DNA of 22,097 nt from an uncultured Clostridium sp. (GTDB lineage: Bacteria; Bacillota_A; Clostridia; TANB77; CAG-508). The stretch spans positions 1 through 22,097 of the forward strand of contig CANCZH010000025.1 in NCBI GenBank assembly GCA_947382445.1. Direction: 5' to 3'. The first letter of the stretch is position 1; each line of letters starts with the position of its first letter. Position numbers and translations under genes: made by a program. This document shows positions 15,721 through 22,097 of the stretch, piece after piece. The notes under the pieces were generated by a model, which saw only the letters and a program-made list of their open reading frames with translations, ran no database searches and was not told the origin of the DNA.

Positions 15721-15739
15721 CTAAATCAATATATAAATT

Positions 15740-15767
15740 AAAAAAAGAGGTAAAAACCTCTTTTTTT
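15740..15767 (+). terminator. Intrinsic terminator of carD
   Basis: AAAAAAGAGG (15741-15750) pairs with CCTCTTTTTT (15757-15766) across a short A-rich loop, with a seven-base T run. It is symmetrical enough to work in both directions. Confidence 0.85.
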
Positions 15768-15816
15768 GAGATATAAAACAATAATTTTACATTTTATTAA
15801 CAGAGAAGTAATTATA

Positions 15817-15845
15817 TATACAAAGAAAAAAGTAAATGGTATAAT
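15817..15845 (+). promoter_or_regulatory. Probable promoter of the sortase gene
   Basis: TATACA (15817-15822; four of six -35 bases), a 17-base spacer, then a perfect TATAAT (15840-15845), 25 bases before the start at 15871. Confidence 0.5.
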
Positions 15846-15870
15846 AAATTTGAGAAGAAAGGAAAGAAAT

Positions 15871-16644
15871 ATGAATCAAATACTTATAACAGAAAAATTA
15901 TATGTAACACCAGAACTTAGAAAACAGAAAAAACTATACAAAATTGATTTTATAATTTCTGTTTTTTTGTTATGCCTTTTATTCTCATATTACTTATATT
16001 CGGAATTTGATAAATACATCAATGAAAAAAAATCGCAAGAAATTTTAGCAAGTATGTCAATACCAGAAACATTGCAAAGTACTTATGTATATGATGATAC
16101 AACAATAAAAGTAGAAGATAATAAAAAAATAGTAGTAATTTTGGATGATGAAAATTCAGATACAATAATAGATCCAAACAATTTAAATAATCAAAATTCA
16201 GTAGGGCCAGTAACAGTAAATAGAAATATGCTGACAACACCTAGTGGAGAGCAATACTATGGTGTAGCCATTATAAGAATACCTAAAATTGGATTAGAAT
16301 ATGGTGTAGCAGATCATTGGTCAGTTGAACTATTAAAAATAACACCTTGTAAATTTTGGGGTGGAGAACCGAACGAAGTAGGAAATTTCTGTATAGTAGG
16401 ACACAATTATAGAACAGATGCATTTTTTAGTAAAGTGCCAACACTTGTAAACGGAGATATAATAGAATTAGAAGATAGTTATAAAAGAAAAGTGAATTAT
16501 GAAGTATATGATAAACATATTGTATCAGAAGATAATACAGATGATACAACACAAGTAACACATGGAAAAAAGGAAGTTACACTAATAACTTGTACTAATG
16601 AGAGAAGTAAAAATAGATATGTAATAAGAGCAAGAGAAATATAA
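15871..16644 (+). CDS. Sortase (membrane-anchored transpeptidase)
   Basis: Sortases cut a C-terminal sorting signal of secreted proteins and join them to the cell wall or to pilus subunits. This 257-residue protein has an N-terminal membrane segment (about 26-44, FIISVFLLCLLFSYYLY), an extended acidic/Asn-rich stalk (about 55-118), then the catalytic beta barrel. Active residues are all present: His178 in CIVGHNYRTD, Cys241 in TLITCTNE, and Arg249 in SKNRYVIRA. The TLITC pattern and short barrel suggest class D or a related class, not firmly assigned. The start at 15871 is chosen for GAAAGGAAAG just upstream; the longer frame from 15766 begins in the carD terminator and adds no sortase sequence. 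No substrate with a sorting signal or pilin gene lies next to it, so it is probably a housekeeping sortase. Confidence 0.9.
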   Translation: MNQILITEKLYVTPELRKQKKLYKIDFIISVFLLCLLFSYYLYSEFDKYINEKKSQEILASMSIPETLQSTYVYDDTTIKVEDNKKIVVILDDENSDTIIDPNNLNNQNSVGPVTVNRNMLTTPSGEQYYGVAIIRIPKIGLEYGVADHWSVELLKITPCKFWGGEPNEVGNFCIVGHNYRTDAFFSKVPTLVNGDIIELEDSYKRKVNYEVYDKHIVSEDNTDDTTQVTHGKKEVTLITCTNERSKNRYVIRAREI

Positions 16645-16674
16645 TATAATATAATATAAGCTAAATAAAGCAAT

Positions 16675-16801
16675 AAAAAGAAAGATAATATTTAAAAATG
16701 ACATACAGTTTGGAAGCAAATTAGATAGAGTAAAATTGAATAAATTTAAACTCCATTTATGAGACTGACAGCAAGGAATTTTAAATATTATTTTTCTTTT
16801 T
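16675..16801. repeat. Long AT-rich inverted repeat with a wide loop
   Basis: The left arm (16675-16697, ending GATAATATTTAAAA) and right arm (16779-16801, starting TTTTAAATATTATTTTTC) are complementary over 23 bases with one mismatch. They enclose about 81 bases with no obvious coding content. The right arm is T-rich, so the structure may end sortase transcription. It could also be a small non-coding RNA or a degenerate element. Confidence 0.6.
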
Positions 16802-16856
16802 ATGATTTTATTAATTTATATTAATGCAATGAGTTCAAAAAAACATAGCTTTTTTA

Positions 16857-16885
16857 TTGAAAATTTAGCATCTATACGATATAAT
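16857..16885 (+). promoter_or_regulatory. Promoter of the MscS-type channel gene
   Basis: TTGAAA (16857-16862), a 17-base spacer, then TATAAT (16880-16885), 37 bases before the start codon. Confidence 0.75.
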
Positions 16886-16922
16886 ACATACGTTAATTAA
16901 CATATAGGAGAGAAAATAAAAT

Positions 16923-17969
16923 ATGAGTGAAATTTTAAAAATGTTTGACATAAATAACATTTTAAGATATAGCACAGCACTAGCAATAGTATTAGGAATG
17001 AAATTATTCAGTCCGATAATAGCCAGGATAATAATACTTATATTTCACAAAACATTTAAAATAAATACAAAAGTAATAGAAAGCGGATTTTATGGTCCAG
17101 TAAAATTCATAACAACAATAATAGGAATAGGAATAGCAATAAATTTTTTAAACCTACCAGTAGAAATTATAAGCTTTTATTATAAAATACTAAGAATATT
17201 AGTAATAATGGCTATTGCTAAAGCATTTGGAAATTCATTAAATCCACAAGCTACGTTTTTCACAAAACTAGAAACTAAAACAAATTTTAAAGGAAATGAA
17301 GCACTAAATTCATTCATATCAAAAATACTAAAATCAATAATATATTTAATAGCAGCATTTATAATATTAAAAGATTTCAATATTGATTTAAGTGGAGTAA
17401 TAGCAGGATTAGGAATTGGAAGTGCTGCAATAGCATTAGCTGCACAAGATTTCGTAAAAAGCATAATAGGAGGATTTGCAATAATAGCAGACCAAACATT
17501 TGAAATAGGAGACTTTATAGAAGTAGGAGATTTTCAAGGAACAGTAGTAGATATAACATTTAGAAGTACAAAAATAAAAGCAGTAAATAACACAATAACA
17601 TCAATGCCAAACTCAGTAATAATAACAGAATACGTAAGAAATTGGAGTAAGCTAGAAAGTAGAAGACTAGAAATGAGTTTAAGAATAAATCTAAATTCTT
17701 CTACTGAAACAATAAACAAAACAATAAGTAATATAAAAACAATGTTAAAAACTCACAAAAAAATAAATAGTGAAACAGTAAAAGTATTTTTAGATAAAAT
17801 AGACAATGATGCTAATATAATAGGAATAACAACATATATGAATACATCAGACTATGATGAATATATAAAAATAAAAGAAGATATTAACTGCAAAATACTA
17901 GAAATTTTAGAAAAAGAAAATATTGAACTTGTATATCCAACACAAAAAGTATACATGAAAACAGTATAA
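16923..17969 (+). CDS. Small-conductance mechanosensitive channel (MscS family)
   Basis: MscS channels open under membrane tension and release solutes during osmotic downshock. The 348-residue protein has several membrane segments: roughly 15-40, 58-80 and 88-104, then one at about 130-150. The pore-lining helix is distinctive: IAGLGIGSAAIALAAQDFVK, followed by SIIGGFAIIADQTFEIGDFI. It matches the Gly/Ala-packed TM3 and the start of the beta domain. The soluble part continues with GTVVDITFRSTKIKAVNNT and MPNSVIITEYVRNWS, the usual vestibule sequence. With extra N-terminal helices it is longer than E. coli MscS and closer to YnaI/YkuT-like members. AGGAGAG precedes the ATG. A near-consensus promoter lies upstream; no clear intrinsic terminator follows. 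Confidence 0.94.
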   Translation: MSEILKMFDINNILRYSTALAIVLGMKLFSPIIARIIILIFHKTFKINTKVIESGFYGPVKFITTIIGIGIAINFLNLPVEIISFYYKILRILVIMAIAKAFGNSLNPQATFFTKLETKTNFKGNEALNSFISKILKSIIYLIAAFIILKDFNIDLSGVIAGLGIGSAAIALAAQDFVKSIIGGFAIIADQTFEIGDFIEVGDFQGTVVDITFRSTKIKAVNNTITSMPNSVIITEYVRNWSKLESRRLEMSLRINLNSSTETINKTISNIKTMLKTHKKINSETVKVFLDKIDNDANIIGITTYMNTSDYDEYIKIKEDINCKILEILEKENIELVYPTQKVYMKTV

Positions 17970-18009
17970 ATAAGAAATACAACTATAAAGTTAATACAAA
18001 TTAAGTTTA

Positions 18010-18108
18010 AAAATATTACTTATATTGATAGGCAAATTAGAAGTCAACTGTAATGAAGCTATATGTGACTAGATTTAATTTTTTCTGATGCAAAATTAGT
18101 AATATTTT
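18010..18108. repeat. Wide-loop inverted repeat before the patatin operon
   Basis: AAAATATTACT (18010-18020) is complementary to AGTAATATTTT (18098-18108) across 77 bases. The layout resembles the repeat at 16675-16801, and the loops share the 10-mer GCAAATTAGA. A weak promoter lies inside the loop: TTGATA (18025-18030), 18 bases, TGTAAT (18049-18054). In this AT-rich context a chance match is possible. Confidence 0.35.
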
Positions 18109-18124
18109 AAACAGGAGGAAGAAA

Positions 18125-18988
18125 ATGAAAGTAGGAATAGCACTAGCTGGTGGAGGTCTAAAAGGAGTAGCTCACATAGGTGCAATAAAAGCCCTGCAAG
18201 AACTAGGAATAGAAATAAAATACATAACAGGTACAAGTTCAGGAGCAATGATGGCAGCTCTATATGCAATGAACTATACACCAGAAGAAATGATAAAAAT
18301 AACAAAAGAATCATATAAAGAAATAATAAAATTTAAAAAAAGAGTATTTTTAAAAGCTGGTATAAAATTTTTGGTAAGTAGAAAAATAGAATTACAAGGA
18401 ATTATAGATGGAGAAAAAATAGAAAAAATCGTAGAAAAATATGCAAAGCAAAAAGAAATACATAAAATTTCAGATATACAAAAGAAATTTGCAATGATAA
18501 CAGTTGATAGTAAAACAACTAAAAAAACAGTATTAACATCTACAATAGATATTAATAAGGAAAAGGATGTAGAATATTTATCTAACATTCCAATTGGAAA
18601 AGCAGTGCATGCAAGCATGTCATTTCCAGCAATTTTTACACCCTGCAAATATGAAGAATATTGCTTTATAGATGGTGGAACAGTAGATAATTTGCCAGTA
18701 CAAACACTAAAAGACTTAGGAGCTGAAAAAACAATAGCACTGAGTTTTAGACTAGATGAATTTGAAGGAACAGAAAACCTATTTGGAACCATTTTAAGGG
18801 CATGTGATATTTTTTCTAAAAAAGATGTAGAAAAAGGACAAGCACTAAGTGATATAAATATTGAAATCAATGCAAACGAAGTTAAGTTACTAAAAATTGA
18901 TGATGTCGACAAAACAGTAAACATCGGATATAATGCAGTAATGCAAAACAAAGAGAAAATATTAGGAATGGTGGAAAAAGTAAAATGA
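18125..18988 (+). CDS. Patatin-like phospholipase (RssA/NTE-type)
   Basis: This is a bacterial patatin-fold acyl hydrolase with a Ser-Asp catalytic dyad. All motifs are visible in 287 residues: the oxyanion loop GGGLKGVAHIG (9-19), the nucleophile elbow GTSSG with Ser38, and the Asp183-Gly-Gly motif in CFIDGGTVDNLPV. No signal peptide or membrane segment is present, so it is a cytoplasmic or peripheral enzyme acting on lipid ester bonds; the true substrate is unknown. GGAGGA precedes the ATG. The stop overlaps the ATG of the following dehydrogenase (ATGA), indicating translational coupling. Together with the next two genes it forms a compact operon of a lipase, an oxidoreductase and a metallo-hydrolase. 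Confidence 0.92.
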   Translation: MKVGIALAGGGLKGVAHIGAIKALQELGIEIKYITGTSSGAMMAALYAMNYTPEEMIKITKESYKEIIKFKKRVFLKAGIKFLVSRKIELQGIIDGEKIEKIVEKYAKQKEIHKISDIQKKFAMITVDSKTTKKTVLTSTIDINKEKDVEYLSNIPIGKAVHASMSFPAIFTPCKYEEYCFIDGGTVDNLPVQTLKDLGAEKTIALSFRLDEFEGTENLFGTILRACDIFSKKDVEKGQALSDINIEINANEVKLLKIDDVDKTVNIGYNAVMQNKEKILGMVEKVK

Positions 18989-19737
18989 AAGCATTAATAA
19001 CAGGAGCGTCTTCTGGAATAGGAAGAGAAATAGCACTTTACTTGAGTGATTTAGGATATGATATTATAGTAGTAGCAAGAAATGAATTGGGATTAAGAGA
19101 TTTACAAAGAGAAGTAAAAACAAAAGTAGAAGTAATATCAATGGATTTAAGTAGCAGAGAAAATGTTTGGAAACTACACGAAATGTACAAAAATGAACCA
19201 ATTGAAGTATTAGTAAATAATGCAGGATTTGGAGTACATGGTTTAGTTACAGACACTGATTTAGAAAAAGATTTAGATTTAATAGATTTAAATATAACAG
19301 CAGTTCATATGTTAACAAAACTATTTTTAAAAGATATGAAAGAAAGAAACCTAGGATATATATTAAATGTTTCTTCAATAGCAGGTTTTTTAGCAGGACC
19401 ATTAATGGCAGAATACTATGCTTCTAAAAATTTTGTATTATCATATACAAAAGCAATATATACAGAACTAAAAAAAGAAGGTTCAGAAGTTCATATAAGT
19501 TGTTTATGCCCAGGACCAACAAAAACAAACTTTAATAAAGTTGCAAAAGTAGAATTTAAAACTAAATCATACAATGCTGAATATGTAGCCGAATATGGAA
19601 TAAATAAAATGTTTGAAGAAAAATTAGTTATAGTACCAGGATTAAGAATGAAATTTGTACATTTAGCAAGTAAAATTTTTCCAAGTAGTATAACAAGCAA
19701 GGTAGCATACGAAATACAAAAAAGAAAAAGAAGATAA
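18985..19737 (+). CDS. Short-chain dehydrogenase/reductase
   Basis: A classical SDR of 250 residues that uses NAD(P)H. The cofactor motif GASSGIG is at 7-13, the NNAG motif at 78-81, and the catalytic set is S131, Y144 and K148 (NVSSIAG, then YYASK). The residues after the second strand (VVARNE) fit an NADP-preferring enzyme, an inference from the Arg in that position. The substrate is not readable. The C-terminal basic tail ends KRKRR, and a hydrophobic stretch (LRMKFVHLASKIFP) may bring it to the membrane, as seen in DltE-like or YqjQ-like members. It overlaps the patatin gene by four bases and is followed after 14 bases by the metallo-hydrolase, so the three are probably expressed together. 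Confidence 0.92.
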   Translation: MKALITGASSGIGREIALYLSDLGYDIIVVARNELGLRDLQREVKTKVEVISMDLSSRENVWKLHEMYKNEPIEVLVNNAGFGVHGLVTDTDLEKDLDLIDLNITAVHMLTKLFLKDMKERNLGYILNVSSIAGFLAGPLMAEYYASKNFVLSYTKAIYTELKKEGSEVHISCLCPGPTKTNFNKVAKVEFKTKSYNAEYVAEYGINKMFEEKLVIVPGLRMKFVHLASKIFPSSITSKVAYEIQKRKRR

Positions 19738-19751
19738 GGATAGGTAAACAA

Positions 19752-20477
19752 ATGAAAATTAGGTGTATAGGAACAGGAACAATGGGTTCTATAACAAGAG
19801 GAAACCAAAGCATATTAATAGATGATGTATTATTTGATATTGGATCAGGAGTAGTAAAAAAAATAGAAGCACTAAAAATATATACTAAAACTGTAAAATA
19901 TTTAGTAATAACTCATAGTCATGCAGACCATTTTGTAGACCTACCAAACTATCTAATTGGAAGAAGTATAAGGCAAGAAAACAAAGAAACTTTGCACATA
20001 ATATGCGGAAAAGGAATAAGAAAAAAAGTAATAGAACTATTTGAACTATGCTTTGGAGATGGAAATAAAAATAAATATACAGATTTTGAAGAAAAGTATA
20101 ATGTAGCATTTGATGAATTAAAAGCTGGTGAATCATTTCAAACAGAAGATATGAAAATAACAGCATATGACTTAAAACATGGAAATTGTAATCCTATTTT
20201 AGGATTTACAATTGAAAAAGATGACAAAACAGTAGGATATGCAACAGATACAACATTATGTGATTCAGTAGAAGAAATTTGTGAAAAATCACAAGTAGCA
20301 TTTTTAGATGCAACAAATACAATACCAACCAATTCTCATATGGGAGTAGATCAAGTAGTAGAACTTTCAAAAAAATATCCAAATTGCAAAATATATGCGA
20401 TTCACCGAAGCGACTATACACATAACCATATAAAAGAAATACAATTTCCAGAGGATGGAGATATTATAGAAATATAA
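19752..20477 (+). CDS. Metallo-beta-lactamase-fold hydrolase (ribonuclease Z-like)
   Basis: A 241-residue MBL-fold enzyme of the RNase Z / phosphodiesterase branch. It begins with the usual strand IRCIGTG and carries the zinc motif HSHADH (55-60). Further metal ligands are probably H143 (DLKHGN), D166 (YATDTT) and a C-terminal His in AIHRSDY or THNH. It lacks the exosite arm expected in true tRNase Z and is shorter than that enzyme (about 300 residues), so a small phosphodiesterase or other hydrolase is more likely. It ends the patatin-SDR-MBL unit. A terminator-like hairpin follows immediately and overlaps the ribosome site of dapF. The ribosome site here (AGGATAGG) is adequate but not strong. 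Confidence 0.88.
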   Translation: MKIRCIGTGTMGSITRGNQSILIDDVLFDIGSGVVKKIEALKIYTKTVKYLVITHSHADHFVDLPNYLIGRSIRQENKETLHIICGKGIRKKVIELFELCFGDGNKNKYTDFEEKYNVAFDELKAGESFQTEDMKITAYDLKHGNCNPILGFTIEKDDKTVGYATDTTLCDSVEEICEKSQVAFLDATNTIPTNSHMGVDQVVELSKKYPNCKIYAIHRSDYTHNHIKEIQFPEDGDIIEI

Positions 20478-20487
20478 GAATAAAACC

Positions 20488-20527
20488 AAAATTCATCTCA
20501 TAAGATTACTAAAGAGGTGAATTTTTT
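20488..20527 (+). terminator. Terminator-like hairpin overlapping the dapF ribosome site
   Basis: AAAATTCATCTC (20488-20499) pairs with GAGGTGAATTTT (20514-20525), allowing one U-G pair, with a 14-base loop and a T run to 20527. The right arm contains the GAGGTG ribosome site of dapF, whose ATG begins at the next base. The hairpin can therefore end the upstream operon and also hide the dapF start. Confidence 0.7.
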
Positions 20528-21379
20528 ATGATTAAATTTACAAAAATGCAAGGTTTAGGAAATGATTTTGTTTGTATGAAATACGAAGATGTATGCCAAT
20601 ATAATCTAAAAATATTTTCAAAATTTATATGTGACAGACATTTTGGAATTGGAGCAGATGGACTAATTTTATTAGGAACAAGCAAAATTGCAGATTGTAA
20701 AATGAGAATATTCAATAATGATGGAACAGAAGCGGAAATGTGCGGAAATGGAATTAGATGTCTAGCTAAATACATATACGAAAAAAATATAATAAAAAAA
20801 GAAAAAATAACTATAGAAACATTGGCTGGAATAAAAGAAGTAGAATATAAATTAGAAAATCAAAAAATAATGGCACTAAAAGTAAATATGGGAGTGCCAG
20901 AATTAGACATAAGCAAATTGCCAATATATACTCCCAATAATTATAAACATAAAGAAAAAAAGTGCAAAATAATGATAAAGGCCCAAGATAAGGAGTTCTT
21001 AGGACTTTTTCTATCAGTAGGAAATCCGCATACAGTCATAGAAGTAAAAGAATTAAAAGATTTTGAAGTCACAAAATATGGAAAGATTGTGGAAAACTAT
21101 AAGTATTTTCCTAAAAAAACGAATGTAGAATTTGTAGAAATAGTAAACGAAAACAATATAAAAGTAAGAGTGTGGGAAAGAGGAGTTGGAGAAACTTTTG
21201 CATGTGGAACAGGAGCAGTTGCTTCTGCATACAGCATGTATATTGAAAATAAAGTAAAAAATAAAGTAACAGTAGAACTAGAAGGAGGAAAACTAAATAT
21301 AGAAATAAACCCAGAAACGAATGAAGTATATATGGAAGGACCAGCAGTAAATATTTTTGATGGAGAAATTGACTTATAA
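20528..21379 (+). CDS. dapF: Diaminopimelate epimerase
   Basis: DapF converts LL-diaminopimelate to meso-diaminopimelate for peptidoglycan and lysine. The 283-residue length is standard. The start motif MIKFTKMQGLGNDF is followed by GIGADGLI, the first catalytic cysteine C72 in AEMCGNGIRCLAKY, GNPHTV (166-ish), and the second catalytic cysteine C226 in GVGETFACGTGAVAS. The reading supports a cell wall with meso-DAP, as in many Clostridia. The ribosome site GAGGTG lies inside a terminator-like stem directly before the ATG, so translation may be limited unless the stem is opened. No other lysine-pathway gene is nearby. The rubrerythrin gene follows after 54 bases with a possible promoter overlapping the end of dapF. 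Confidence 0.96.
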   Translation: MIKFTKMQGLGNDFVCMKYEDVCQYNLKIFSKFICDRHFGIGADGLILLGTSKIADCKMRIFNNDGTEAEMCGNGIRCLAKYIYEKNIIKKEKITIETLAGIKEVEYKLENQKIMALKVNMGVPELDISKLPIYTPNNYKHKEKKCKIMIKAQDKEFLGLFLSVGNPHTVIEVKELKDFEVTKYGKIVENYKYFPKKTNVEFVEIVNENNIKVRVWERGVGETFACGTGAVASAYSMYIENKVKNKVTVELEGGKLNIEINPETNEVYMEGPAVNIFDGEIDL

Positions 21380-21397
21380 AAAAAATAGAGTTAAAAT
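21369..21397 (+). promoter_or_regulatory. Probable promoter of the rubrerythrin gene
   Basis: TTGACT (21369-21374), 17 bases, then TAAAAT (21392-21397). The -35 box lies within the last codons of dapF. Confidence 0.5.
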
Positions 21398-21433
21398 AAA
21401 AAACGAAAAAAGTAAAAATAAGGAGGAATAAAA

Positions 21434-21976
21434 ATGAAAGCATACGTTTGTAAAGTTTGCGGATATATTCATTTTGGTGAAGAAGCACCAGAAAAATGCC
21501 CACAATGTGGAGCTCCAAAAGATAAATTTGAAATAAAAGAAGAAGGAAATAACACATATGCAGATGAGCATAAAATAGGAGTAGCAAAAGGATTAGACGA
21601 AGAAGTAGTATGTGGATTAAAAGAAAATTTCCAAGGAGAATGTACAGAAGTTGGAATGTACTTAGCAATGAGTAGACAAGCAGACAGAGAAGGATATCCA
21701 GAAATTGCAGAAGCATTCAAAAGATATGCATTTGAAGAAGCAGAACATGCAGCAAAATTTGCTGAATTATTAGGAGAAATAGTAGATCCAGATACAAAAA
21801 CAAATGTAATGAAAAGAGCAGCAGCTGAATGTGGAGCATGTGAAGGAAAGAAAAAATTAGCAACAAGAGCTAAAGAATTAGGATATGATGCTATCCATGA
21901 TACAGTACATGAAATGTGCAAAGATGAAGCAAGACATGGAAAAGGATTTGAAGGATTATTAAAAAGATATTTCTAA
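21434..21976 (+). CDS. Reverse rubrerythrin (N-terminal rubredoxin, C-terminal diiron domain)
   Basis: Rubrerythrins reduce hydrogen peroxide in anaerobes. Here the order is reversed relative to the classic form: the rubredoxin-like iron site comes first, with C6, C9, C22 and C25 ([16 protein letters not shown], then CPQCGAPKD). It is followed by a ferritin-like four-helix domain (about 50-180) containing the diiron ligands in [22 protein letters not shown] and [11 protein letters not shown]. The 180-residue length and this order match the clostridial reverse rubrerythrin that is strongly induced by oxygen. AAGGAGG precedes the ATG. It may have its own promoter overlapping the dapF end. Together with Hsp33 it marks an oxygen-stress response. 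Confidence 0.94.
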   Translation: MKAYVCKVCGYIHFGEEAPEKCPQCGAPKDKFEIKEEGNNTYADEHKIGVAKGLDEEVVCGLKENFQGECTEVGMYLAMSRQADREGYPEIAEAFKRYAFEEAEHAAKFAELLGEIVDPDTKTNVMKRAAAECGACEGKKKLATRAKELGYDAIHDTVHEMCKDEARHGKGFEGLLKRYF

Positions 21977-21980
21977 AATA

Positions 21981-22008
21981 AATTACTGTCCTCATTTTGA
22001 CAGTAATT
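21981..22008 (+). terminator. Probable weak terminator of the rubrerythrin gene
   Basis: AATTACTGTC (21981-21990) and GACAGTAATT (21999-22008) form a perfect 10-bp stem with an 8-base loop, four bases after the stop. The following sequence is T-poor, so termination may be inefficient. Confidence 0.55.
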
Positions 22009-22043
22009 ATAAATCAGAAATTAAAAAAACCACTATACCCAGA

Positions 22044-22097
22044 TGAAATGCACCCCATTTAGTAGACACAAATAAAAAAACAATTTGTGTTAAAATC
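22044..22097 (+). mobile_element. Probable left end of an IS3-family insertion sequence, cut by the window edge
   Basis: The sequence starting TGAAATGCACCCCATTTAGT (22044-22063) and followed by AGACACAAA looks like the terminal inverted repeat of IS3-family elements of the IS150 type. A short inverted repeat follows (ACACAAAT at 22066-22073 with ATTTGTGT at 22083-22090), and TTGTGTTAAAAT may be a promoter element. No transposase codons lie inside the window, so the call rests on remembered end patterns only. Confidence 0.45.

Noticed and set aside
15766..15870. N-terminal extension of the sortase
   Set aside because: It begins at the carD terminator, overlaps the promoter-like TATAAT and lacks a ribosome site.
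1..22097. CRISPR array, tRNA or rRNA genes, prophage
   Set aside because: No regularly spaced direct repeats, cloverleaf-like segments, rRNA signatures or phage structural genes were found on either strand.

Overview
The window looks like chromosomal DNA from a strictly anaerobic, low-GC Gram-positive bacterium of the Clostridia type. The evidence is the strongly AT-rich, purine-loaded coding strand (AGA, GGA, ATA and AAA codons dominate), AGGAGG ribosome sites, textbook TTGACA-17-TATAAT promoters, a sortase, diaminopimelate epimerase, a bifunctional AdhE, a reverse rubrerythrin, an Rpf-like G5 cell-wall lytic protein and a GatCAB amidotransferase. TGA is used as a normal stop (patatin gene), so the code is standard. 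No species name can be given from this sequence alone. Most of the content is housekeeping. I found no CRISPR array, prophage, tRNA, rRNA or complete transposon.

Layout. 1-2202: the C-terminal two thirds of rpoC, broken by one extra base at 792. 2203-2388: rpoC terminator, a perfect palindrome and a minus-strand terminator. 2389-3606 (minus): a cysteine-rich orphan protein with an alpha/beta N-terminal domain and a TPR-like C-terminal part. 3826-5492: hslO (Hsp33) and an unrecognised acidic/basic protein gene with a GTG start. 5493-5855: a 363-base non-coding stretch with a terminator, a palindrome, an inverted repeat with a third direct copy, and the gatC promoter. 5856-9675: gatC, a HAD-type nucleotidase gene, gatA and gatB as one operon. 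9676-9893: a 132-bp nested inverted repeat and a bidirectional terminator between convergent gatB and lemA. 9894-10448 (minus): lemA. 10688-11644: an Rpf/YabE-like secreted or anchored lytic transglycosylase. 11856-14462: adhE. 14589-15050: dUTPase. 15166-15720: CarD-family regulator. 15871-16644: sortase. 16923-17969: MscS-type channel. 18125-20477: patatin-like lipase, short-chain dehydrogenase and metallo-beta-lactamase-fold hydrolase in a tight operon. 20528-21379: dapF. 21434-21976: reverse rubrerythrin. 22044-22097: what looks like the terminal inverted repeat of an IS3-family element running off the window.

Functional themes. Transcription (rpoC, carD), translation fidelity (GatCAB makes Gln-tRNA(Gln) and/or Asn-tRNA(Asn) by amidation), redox stress in an anaerobe (Hsp33, rubrerythrin), fermentation (adhE), cell envelope (dapF, sortase, Rpf-like enzyme, lemA, mscS) and nucleotide hygiene (dUTPase, HAD nucleotidase). 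Nearly every gene is on the plus strand and most transcription units have a recognisable promoter and intrinsic terminator. The items most worth a second look are the rpoC frameshift, the cysteine-rich orphan at 2389-3606, the dispersed palindromes and nested inverted repeats, the terminator-embedded carD promoter, and the hairpin that overlaps the dapF ribosome site.
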